Part shown: in pieces, positions 1 through 6,065 of the stretch
Layout of the letters: every line of letters begins with the position of its first letter
Position numbering within the stretch: position 1 is the first letter of the stretch
Origin: CALOCY01 sp942491975
GTDB lineage: Bacteria > Bacteroidota > Bacteroidia > Bacteroidales > Prolixibacteraceae
Length of the DNA stretch: 7,119 nt
Direction of reading: 5' to 3'
NCBI GenBank assembly: GCA_942491975.1
Contig: CALOCY010000015.1
Span: forward strand, 1-7,119
The notes under the pieces: model-generated
Databases searched by the model: none
What the model was told of the DNA's origin: nothing
Seen by the model: only the letters and a program-made list of their open reading frames with translations
Program-made: the position numbers and the translations under genes

Positions 1-127
1 GCTTCAAACTTCCACATCGATTCTGAATGTAGATGGATCTGGTGCACTGCCTGCCTGAACAACGAACACACCTGCTGATCCAAATATCGGTTTCTATCGC
101 GGCTCGATGGATTGCCGAACAGTTGTG

Positions 128-144
128 TGTCTTTGTGCTGACAG
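128..144 (+). other. Putative 3' splice acceptor before the PPxY exon
   Basis: A pyrimidine/GT-rich stretch (gtgtctttgtgctgacag) ends in CAG at 142-144, exactly where sequence with coding character begins. Upstream DNA has no convincing coding signal, which fits an intron-to-exon boundary. The polypyrimidine tract is interrupted by G residues, and no clear branch point was identified. This is an inference from position and consensus only; an RNA read or homologous protein would be needed to confirm it. Confidence 0.3.
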
Positions 145-608
145 GATCCGGACTTGACGCTGAGTCGGACAACTCATCATCCTCGGACGTCGTCGACGTC
201 GCCCCGACCTGGTAGCTGCTGCTGGGAGCACCAGTCTTCCCCGCCGGCGCCCGGCGACTTCGATCCTGCGCACCCGTTCGCCTTCCACCCGCCAGACTAC
301 GACGAGCTGGCCGTCGACGGGCCTCCCAAATACGACGACATCGAACTCGGCAGCCGTCGGCGCCCGGGCGGACTCCGTGGGTCCACCGCGGAGAGAGAGT
401 CGAGAACGATGCGTTTGACGTCGACAATTACGATCCTCCACCACCGCCGACACCGAGGATGAGTAGGACGGGCAGCGCTGCAAACTGCTCTGGCAGTCTA
501 CCGAACGAACTACCGCCGAGCTACGACGACGAAATTGGCAGCAACTGCGTCACATGTGATCGTAGCAGGTCATGGTCGGCAGATAGTTGTATGACGCCGG
601 TCAGTTGA
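145..608 (+). CDS. Putative 3'-terminal exon encoding a PPxY-rich protein tail, frame-disrupted
   Basis: This GC-rich block has clear coding character but not in one frame. The frame beginning at 145 is open to 462 and carries HPPDYDEL and GPPKYDDIEL (about 286-347). A second frame carries NDAFDVDNYDPPPPPTPR and then LPPSYDDEIG, running from about 400 to TGA 606-608. The same second frame also looks coding at 147-212 (SGLDAESDNSSSSDVV) before TAG 213-215. No single frame joins these parts, so one or two 1-base shifts are implied, near 215 and 350-400. PPDY, PPKY and PPSY match the PPxY motif bound by WW domains, for example those of NEDD4-family ubiquitin ligases and their adaptors. Such motifs are common in cytosolic tails of membrane proteins and arrestin-domain proteins, but I cannot name the family. 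The frame breaks could be assembly indels, a decaying pseudogene or an unrecognised splice. The upstream exons lie outside the window. Confidence 0.5.
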
Positions 609-1423
609 AACGAGCTGAATTGCATCCTTATTTACTTGATTAGTTCACGCGCCAATACCACACCCATACGTTACTGCTCCCTGGTAGATGTACCGTCTGT
701 TTCCAGTTCATTTCTATCCTCTTCTTGGTTTTCCGTGACTGCTTTGTCTGCCTATTATTTAGATAAAAATAGCGACTTGTTAGCGTAGCCTTTGATTTTA
801 TGATTTCACTGATTTGTGTGTTGCACAGCATGTCGAGAATCCAGATTTATGCACGTTTGAACTTACAGAACATTGTTTATGTAACTTTCGGGGGAAGTCT
901 TGTGTCATTGGTGGCTGTATCACGTGGTCATCACGTGGTCATTTCTGCATGAACTGATTGTCGAGAAGCGAAATTGAAAAGCCACTGTAACGGCCTGTTG
1001 AAATCAAAATGTACATGTACTCAGTAGTCAAACATTGGACATTTTCCAATAATCAAACACATTGTACATTATGTTGTTCAAAACTTTAAACTGTCTGCTA
1101 TGTCTTGTACTTTACCAAACCCGGAACCAGTACTGTAAGTAAGTACGGAAGGGATTTTGCACAAAACTTATAGTTCCACCAACATAACTTTTGACAAATA
1201 CCACAGAAATGTGAAACATTTGTATTTTGGTATTTCCTCAGATAGTGATGAAACATCAGTTAGGTAAACCAATATTAAGACTTTAGAAATATCTCAGGTA
1301 TACGTTGGCAAAAAAATTAATAAAATCGGACAAGAATTGATCAAGTTATTACCATTTTTGGGGGCGGTACTTCTTGACTCACAGTGTATAGCCTATAGCT
1401 GCCGCTACAATTGTGGGAAGCCG
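609..1423. other. Non-coding AT-rich stretch, possible 3' UTR of the upstream gene
   Basis: No convincing coding region was found on either strand; the only short open frame (minus strand, 640-831) has unremarkable low-complexity composition. AATAAA occurs at 1319-1324 on the plus strand and could be a poly(A) signal for the exon ending at 608, giving a UTR of about 700 nt. This is inference. The stretch also holds a tandem E-box duplication (920-941), a 10-bp palindrome GTACATGTAC (1011-1020), and an isolated donor/acceptor-like pair at 1135 and 1241. Confidence 0.3.
920..941 (+). repeat. Perfect 11-bp tandem duplication containing two CACGTG E-boxes
   Basis: TCACGTGGTCA occurs twice head to tail with no mismatch. 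Each copy contains the palindromic E-box CACGTG (921-926 and 932-937), with five bases between them. CACGTG is the core site of several bHLH factors (MYC/MAX, USF, MITF/TFE, CLOCK/BMAL families). The duplication is visible in the sequence; a regulatory role is inference. Confidence 0.6.
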
Positions 1424-1533
1424 CCAATTACGTCGACGATGACCCTACCTCTCGGCGCTGGGATTTGGCGGGAAAATAATGTGGCGCGAAAGACGCCTGC
1501 ATATATATAGTTTTGGCGGGAAAATTAGCCGAC
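1424..1533 (+). promoter_or_regulatory. Promoter-like cluster: CCAAT, three E2F-type sites, TATA-like run
   Basis: Elements in order are: CCAAT at 1424-1428; TTTGGCGGGAAAA at 1464-1476; GGCGCGAAA at 1483-1491; TATATATA at 1502-1509; and TTTTGGCGGGAAAA at 1511-1524. The two GGCGGGAA blocks match the classic E2F consensus closely, and GGCGCGAAA matches its other common form (TTTCGCGCC on the opposite strand). With the TATA run as reference, a plus-strand start would fall near 1530-1540 and CCAAT would lie about 105-115 bp upstream, a usual NF-Y distance. The pattern resembles S-phase or cell-cycle gene promoters. TATA and E2F sites are nearly symmetrical, so the CCAAT position is the main reason for choosing the plus strand. 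No coding exon follows directly; GTAG|GTGATT at 1551-1560 could be a weak donor ending a short first exon. Confidence 0.55.
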
Positions 1534-1555
1534 GAAGAACGATCGTTGCTGTAGG

Positions 1556-1955
1556 TGATTAATTTAATTTTTTTGCATTCCGACTGGATGCGGACATTTC
1601 TGTGCATCTATAACCGAACCGTATGAATAACCATGATATAGGCCTATAACCCACGACTGCACGGAACTGTGGCCAATATGTTGACATTTACATTTTCCGC
1701 GACTTTCTTCACTGCTCGTATCATCGTCGCCTGAACACAAATTAATTGAAATTGACGAGCGGTGATAATGCAATTAGTTAACTCGCGTAACATGTTGTGA
1801 CCCATTTATTCGGTTTAACTGCGTCTTTTTTACTTGTAACTTAATTCCATAATAATCGAACATCATTAACTCGTGGACACGTACACACTCTTGTGATCGG
1901 AGTCGGAGTTTTATCTGATGCATTGATGTATTATGTACTATCGGTTGCCATGATG
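1556..1955. other. Non-coding stretch downstream of the promoter-like cluster
   Basis: No supported gene is present. Plus-strand frames stop quickly (the first ATG at 1589 opens only 12 codons). On the minus strand, 1654-1733 translates to an acidic/serine then Cys-containing stretch (GDDDTSSEESRGKCKC) after an acceptor-like TTGTGTTCAG, which could be a small exon but is unsupported otherwise. A 12-bp palindrome, TATAGGCCTATA, lies at 1637-1648. Confidence 0.3.
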
Positions 1956-1985
1956 TTTAAATAAATAAATAAATAATTAAATAAA
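1956..1985 (+). repeat. (TAAA)n microsatellite-like tract
   Basis: The tract is TTTAAATAAATAAATAAATAA followed by TTAAATAAA. It contains overlapping AATAAA hexamers. Such tetranucleotide tails are also the usual 3' termini of CR1/L2-type elements, so it might mark the end of an older, degraded plus-strand insertion whose body I cannot recognise. It may equally be a simple microsatellite. Confidence 0.65.
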
Positions 1986-2016
1986 ACGTGGTACCCTGTT
2001 TTGATTTCTTGAAGTC

Positions 2017-2023
2017 AATCATA
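2017..2023 (+). repeat. Left copy of putative 7-bp target-site duplication (AATCATA)
   Basis: AATCATA here is repeated exactly at 2304-2310, immediately after the (GAT)7G tail. Short variable duplications are expected for TPRT insertions. A 7-bp match can occur by chance, but its placement exactly at the tail end is supportive. Confidence 0.45.
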
Positions 2024-2303
2024 TGGTACTAGCTGGGTGTTGGCATGCCCAGAGGGGTGTTTCTTGGGTGTCACCTCCCCGGTCCTGGAAGTCGCCGCTC
2101 ACGTTTATCCCATAAGGAGGGTTGGTCTGGATGTGTATCCAGTCTGTAAAATTAGTTTGAACTCCCCATTTGGGGTTGCGTCAGGAAGGGCATCCGGCTA
2201 TAAAAAATTTGCTCCAAAACTCCCTTAATTTGGGGGGAACCGTCCAACCCGTGCTCAGCATGGAAAAACGGACGTTAAACCGATGATGATGATGATGATG
2301 ATG
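2024..2303 (+). mobile_element. SINE or truncated RTE-type LINE (RTE-like 3' tail ending in (GAT)7)
   Basis: The core GGGTTGCGTCAGGAAGGG followed by CATCCGGC (2173-2198) matches, from memory, the strongly conserved tail shared by RTE-clade LINEs and their dependent SINEs in fish and invertebrates. The distal part (CGTCCAACCCGTGCTCAGCA, then a GGACGTTAAACC block and a (GAT)n run) resembles tails familiar from mollusc genomes. The tail supplies the RT-recognition end used in target-primed insertion. Small stem-loops are visible: CTGGAT-GTGT-ATCCAG at 2127-2142 and CCCC-ATTT-GGGG at 2164-2175. AATCATA directly flanks the unit on both sides, giving about 280 bp. No reading frame resembling an RTE polymerase is present, and I could not identify clear tRNA-type A/B boxes in the 5' part, so SINE versus 5'-truncated LINE stays open. 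Confidence 0.7.
2282..2303 (+). repeat. (GAT)7 trinucleotide tail
   Basis: Seven uninterrupted GAT units plus one G close the RTE-like tail. They would encode a poly-His run on the minus strand, which is a shadow and not a gene. Confidence 0.85.
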
Positions 2304-2310
2304 AATCATA
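2304..2310 (+). repeat. Right copy of putative 7-bp target-site duplication (AATCATA)
   Basis: It begins at the first base after the (GAT)n run and is identical to 2017-2023. It sets the 3' boundary of the SINE/RTE-type insertion. Confidence 0.45.
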
Positions 2311-2858
2311 CCACTGTAGCCCCGTTTTCTTGTCGTTTTTGCCGACCGTATGTCGGACATTGCTACACTGCAGTCTGTCGTCCGTCTGTCGTCTGTCGTC
2401 ACGCTTATGTATTGTGACGAAACGGTGACAGATACACACATAGTTGCTACGGGGACACTTATAGGAAACCACCCCCTTGTGAGTTAAACGCGACCTTGAC
2501 CTTGCGATGACCTTAAAACGGGTTACATCAAGCTTCCCCCCATCTGTATGTCTAGCCTACGGTCGGCCCACCTACAGTTTTGTAGGTTTCTTGTTGTGTT
2601 TTCCGTGGTTTAGTTTAAGGATCAGTATTTGTCACGAGGAGTTCAGATCACTCCTGAAACTTTAGAATGGCTTGATATTTCACATGATTGCGAACTGTTT
2701 CTAAGAATTATTGTAACTATTCTATCGGTATTTTGAATATAATTACGGCTATCATATTTTAGAATTGTGTTTTCTTTGAATCTTAGTTGTACTTCGCGTG
2801 TCAGTGCTTTAGTTAAACTACAAGACAGCAGCAATAAAATTAACAGTTATGCGGTGAA
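2311..2858. other. Unassigned spacer between the two retroelements
   Basis: No supported gene is present. It holds three overlapping or adjacent copies of GTCTGTCGTC (2373-2382, 2384-2393, 2391-2400). GACCTT is repeated at 2492, 2498 and 2509 (AAGGTC on the other strand). The open frames on the minus strand have no recognisable domain. Part of this could be older repeat debris, and the left end (to 2310) abuts the SINE target-site duplication. Confidence 0.35.
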
Positions 2859-3035
2859 TTTTTTTCATTTAATTTCAGTACTGATACAAAAGGATGCATA
2901 AAACAATAAAAACATACAAGAGTAGTCAGATAAAAACATTGTCAGTACTGAGGAAGCCATTGGAAGTCCATATCAGTGGACCTCTCTAACATGGAACCTA
3001 TATTATGCTAAAATTAAATAAATAATGCAGTTGAA
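2859..3035 (-). other. LINE 3' UTR with hairpin, paired palindromes and ATTAAA
   Basis: Downstream of the ORF2 stop, the element RNA carries the stem-loop GTCCA-CTGATA-TGGAC (2966-2981), then TCAGTACTGA twice (2942-2951 and 2875-2884), then ATTAAATGAAAAAAA (2859-2873). ATTAAA is a common poly(A)-signal variant. In CR1/L2-type elements the RT recognises 3' structures of this kind; assigning that role here is inference. The terminal A-run, not a tandem microsatellite, marks the presumed end. Confidence 0.55.
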
Positions 3036-5981
3036 TTACAGTGTTATACAGTACATAGACAGATCAACAGCAGCAATACATTTCTTGAATGATGCAAGAC
3101 TAGAAAAATTGATAGTGTTAGATGGCAATTCATTCCAGACATTTAAGACGCGATTACAAAAAAAGTATCTGCGAGTGTCACTATGGCAACAAGTTGTAAT
3201 TAGCTTGTAGTCGTGTCCTCGCGTCTTTCCCAATAACGGGCTGAATGTAAAAAATAGAGCTGAGTCAATACAGGTCAATCCGAAAATAATCTTGTAAGTC
3301 ATGATCAAGTCAGTGCGTAGTCTGCGGACATCCAGCCTTTCTAGTTCTGTGGCAGCAAGTCGTTCACTGTAGGACATGCCACGTAGACCTGGAAGCCACT
3401 TAGTAAAATGGCGCTGCACAGACTCAATTCGTTCAATGTCCTTAGCAAGATGTGGTGACCACACTGGTGAACAGTACTCGAGTATCGGTCGAACATAAAC
3501 TTTGTACGCTTTGACGAGTGTTGGCATGTGACGAGACACAAAACTTTTGCTAATCAGCCTGCATTTGACAGTAGCCTTGTGAGCAATATTGTTAACATGA
3601 ATAGAAAATTTCAAGTCTCTATCGATCGTCACTCCGAGGTCTAAAACGTTGTCAACATTCGGCAGCTTAGCGGAATCAATATGAAAGCTCGACGTCAGAT
3701 CATTATCCGGACGTTTTCTACTGATGTGTAGTGTTTGACATTTTTTTATTGATATCGTCAACTGCCACGTTCGCGCCCACTCGGCTAGACGATCAATATT
3801 TTCTTGCAGACGTTTGTTGTCGCAATCAGACTGGATAGATGCATAGAGTTTCAAATCGTCTGCATACAGTTTTGGAGTGACTTGGCTGTCGAAGATTTCA
3901 GGCAGATCATTAATAAACAATAAAAACAGTAAAGGTCCTAGACAGCTGCCCTGGACTACACCGCTGTTCAGACTGCATCTCGATGACAAGCTCTGACCGA
4001 CTCGTGTCTGCTGGACTCGGTTAGTCATGAAGTCGCCTATTAAATGCAATAAATCTCCATTTATTCCATAGGCTTCAAGTTTCGTGAGCAGTTTAGGCGA
4101 CGAGACCGAGTCGAACGCTTTAGCGAAATCGACGTAGATAATGGATTGTGTTTGTTTGTTGTCGACTGTGAGAGTCCAGTCAGACAATGATTCTAGCAAG
4201 TTGGTGGTAGTGGACCGGCGGTTGAGAAAGCCATGCTGTTGCTTGCTGATCAGCCGTTTTTCCTGCATGTAAGTTGTGACGTCAGCCACAATCACACGTT
4301 CCATTAATTTACAGAAGTTGCTAGTTTGCGATATAGGCCTGTAATTTCCAGGATCGGATGAAGGTCCTTTCTTATAAAGTGGTGTGACGTGGGCGGTTTT
4401 CCAGCTGCTGGGCATCTTGCCGACAGACATGAATGCGTTGAACATCTGCGACAGTGGACTGGCCAGTGAACATATTGTTTGTTTCAAGAAATGAACTGAG
4501 TAGCCGTCTGGTCCACTAGAGGCAGCAGATTTAGTCTTAATGCGACGTGCAGATGCAAGTAACTTCGCCTCGTCGAATTTAATACTGTTCATTCCGTCAT
4601 CACCGGCAGCAGTTTTGGTCACAAAATGTGGAATGTTGCCATTATCTTGCGTGCAGACTGAGGAGAAGAATTTGTTAAGCACCTCAGCTTTCTCCGCGTC
4701 CGTTGTCGCCATTCCGCCGCTCGAAGTTCGCAGCGAACCGATGTTAGAGCGATGAGATAGCTTCCGGTTTACGTGTTTGTAGAACGCACCTGTATTGCCG
4801 CTGTCGATCACTTTGTTTTCCAGGTAAGCCTCGTGCTTCTTTATTGCTTCTTTGCATTCGCTTGTTGTCTGAACATATTTTGCTTTAGCCAATCCGTCAC
4901 TACGGTTTGCTTTGTAGGCACGCCATAGAACTGTTTTATGCTCCAGTAGTCGTCGAATATGCCTCGGGTAGCGCCGGATGTTTGCTTTCTTTCGCTGACG
5001 TAATTCAACGGACGGCACAAACAGCTCAATGGCATCGTCAAGACGCTGACAGAATGCCGACCAGATGGTGTCTGGAGTGAGATTGTAGGTGAACAACTCC
5101 TGCCAGTTGACTGCGGACAGATGCTCTGACATCCTCTCGTAATCGCCCTGTTTCCACAGGTATCGTCTCTCCGTGCCGCGGCTTCCATCACCCTGCATGT
5201 CTGGATTAGCACCGGCGTCACATCGGAGCAGCAGTTCGAAGTCGACGCTATCGTGGTCGCTATTTGCGAATGGCGGTTGTACTGAAATGCTGGAGACTAG
5301 AAGCGGTTCGTCAGTACACACAATATCTAGGATGTGATCAACACGCGTAGTTTCAGTCACGCACTGGTGGAATGCATTTGATTCACAGAAGTTGTGAATC
5401 GACAGTTCATGTGCTTCGGAAGGCGTGTTGCGGAACGACCAATCTATTCCTGGACAGTTTAAGTCGCCGAGCATAAATGTCGGACCGGTGCGATTGAGAT
5501 GACGACACATAATGCGACATAGTTTATCGGCAGCGATGCTTGATCCAATGTTGTTCAACGGTCGACGATATACCAACATAAATCGATAATTGTTTGGTCT
5601 GCAGACTAGATCAAGTATCAGCATGTCGACGGCTTCTTCTGCAAAATTGTCATCATCTGCTAGCGTTATTTCGCTGCAGTTCAGTCTATTGGCAATGAAT
5701 ACGCAGACTCCGCCTCCTCGGATTGAACATCGATCTTTTCTGAATACAGTATATTGCTGTTGCTTATCCAGTAATCCGTTTGTCACTGCCTTATAAATCC
5801 ACGTTTCAGTTACAAAGATGCAGTCATATCTACCAGATTCCAGTAGTTGATAGAGACTGGTTAGTTTATTCATTAGACTGCGAGCATTGAATAGTTTGCA
5901 TCTGAGTATGTCACGATTACTGTTGCTAGTGTTGCTCAGGCTCAGGCCTCCCTGCTGGAAGATGCGGTGATTGACCTCCAC
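3036..5981 (-). CDS. LINE ORF2: endonuclease/reverse transcriptase (CR1-like)
   Basis: This nuclear protein nicks target DNA and copies the element RNA by target-primed reverse transcription. From GTG at 5979-5981 it has 981 residues, normal for the family, and ends at TAA 3036-3038. The AP-type endonuclease spans about 28-245: N32 in FNARS, E59 in VTETW, Y138 in YRRP, D173 and N175 in LGDLN, D219 in LDIV, D242-H243 in SDH. The RT spans about 485-760: SGPDGYS, YRPIS 547-551, QHGF 582-585, motif A D618 in VDFAKAFD, motif B SGVVQGS 673-679, and motif C YADD 706-709. The C-terminal region 820-981 carries RPILEYCSPVW and NRVLNVWNELP, typical of CR1-type elements; no RNase H is seen. All expected catalytic residues are present. 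The start is unusual: the frame opens at 6065, but its first ATG is codon 37 (5871-5873), after N32, so initiation is non-AUG or coupled to ORF1. Confidence 0.93.
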   Translation of the reverse strand: MEVNHRIFQQGGLSLSNTSNSNRDILRCKLFNARSLMNKLTSLYQLLESGRYDCIFVTETWIYKAVTNGLLDKQQQYTVFRKDRCSIRGGGVCVFIANRLNCSEITLADDDNFAEEAVDMLILDLVCRPNNYRFMLVYRRPLNNIGSSIAADKLCRIMCRHLNRTGPTFMLGDLNCPGIDWSFRNTPSEAHELSIHNFCESNAFHQCVTETTRVDHILDIVCTDEPLLVSSISVQPPFANSDHDSVDFELLLRCDAGANPDMQGDGSRGTERRYLWKQGDYERMSEHLSAVNWQELFTYNLTPDTIWSAFCQRLDDAIELFVPSVELRQRKKANIRRYPRHIRRLLEHKTVLWRAYKANRSDGLAKAKYVQTTSECKEAIKKHEAYLENKVIDSGNTGAFYKHVNRKLSHRSNIGSLRTSSGGMATTDAEKAEVLNKFFSSVCTQDNGNIPHFVTKTAAGDDGMNSIKFDEAKLLASARRIKTKSAASSGPDGYSVHFLKQTICSLASPLSQMFNAFMSVGKMPSSWKTAHVTPLYKKGPSSDPGNYRPISQTSNFCKLMERVIVADVTTYMQEKRLISKQQHGFLNRRSTTTNLLESLSDWTLTVDNKQTQSIIYVDFAKAFDSVSSPKLLTKLEAYGINGDLLHLIGDFMTNRVQQTRVGQSLSSRCSLNSGVVQGSCLGPLLFLLFINDLPEIFDSQVTPKLYADDLKLYASIQSDCDNKRLQENIDRLAEWARTWQLTISIKKCQTLHISRKRPDNDLTSSFHIDSAKLPNVDNVLDLGVTIDRDLKFSIHVNNIAHKATVKCRLISKSFVSRHMPTLVKAYKVYVRPILEYCSPVWSPHLAKDIERIESVQRHFTKWLPGLRGMSYSERLAATELERLDVRRLRTDLIMTYKIIFGLTCIDSALFFTFSPLLGKTRGHDYKLITTCCHSDTRRYFFCNRVLNVWNELPSNTINFSSLASFKKCIAAVDLSMYCITL

Positions 5982-6065
5982 TTGGCGCTGCGCTGGGTGG
6001 TGCTGGCGACTGACTCGCAGTGTTGTTGTTGTTGTTGTTGTGTGAACGAAAGAAGAGTCGACTCG
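5926..6065 (-). other. ORF1/ORF2 overlap, candidate recoding or reinitiation region
   Basis: The ORF2 frame opens just after TAA at 6066-6068, and ORF1 ends with TAG at 5926-5928, leaving 140 nt open in both frames. ORF2 lies +1 (equivalently -2) relative to ORF1. I translated the whole stretch in the ORF2 frame and found no ATG; the first is at 5871-5873, past the catalytic Asn. TAG is followed by CAACAG, only partly like the CARYYA readthrough context, and readthrough alone would stay in the wrong frame. A +1 shift, stop-coupled reinitiation or a GTG/CTG start would fit, as would a recent indel in this copy. Confidence 0.6.

Noticed and set aside
94..483. Minus-strand 129-codon open frame, Arg-rich
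   Set aside because: It is the antisense of the GC-rich PPxY exon; Arg/Val-rich composition reflects the complement of Asp/Ser/Pro codons, and no domain is visible.
1135..1241. GTAAGT donor at 1135 and TTTCCTCAG acceptor at 1241 suggesting a 107-nt intron
   Set aside because: Neither flank has coding character in any frame, so the pairing is likely chance.
2181..2472. Minus-strand frames with poly-His or poly-Ser runs
   Set aside because: They are translations of the (GAT)7 tail and neighbouring repeats, not genes.
2498..2858. Extension of the LINE 3' UTR further left into the spacer
   Set aside because: No structural or sequence feature requires it, and the A-run at 2859-2865 is the simplest end, though it cannot be excluded without other copies.
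2859..2880. TTTTTTTCATTTAATTTCAG as a plus-strand splice acceptor
   Set aside because: It is the complement of the LINE A-run and ATTAAA, and no plus-strand exon follows.
3025..3210. Plus-strand open frame of 61 codons overlapping the end of ORF2
   Set aside because: It is antisense to a strongly supported ORF2 coding region and has no recognisable motif.
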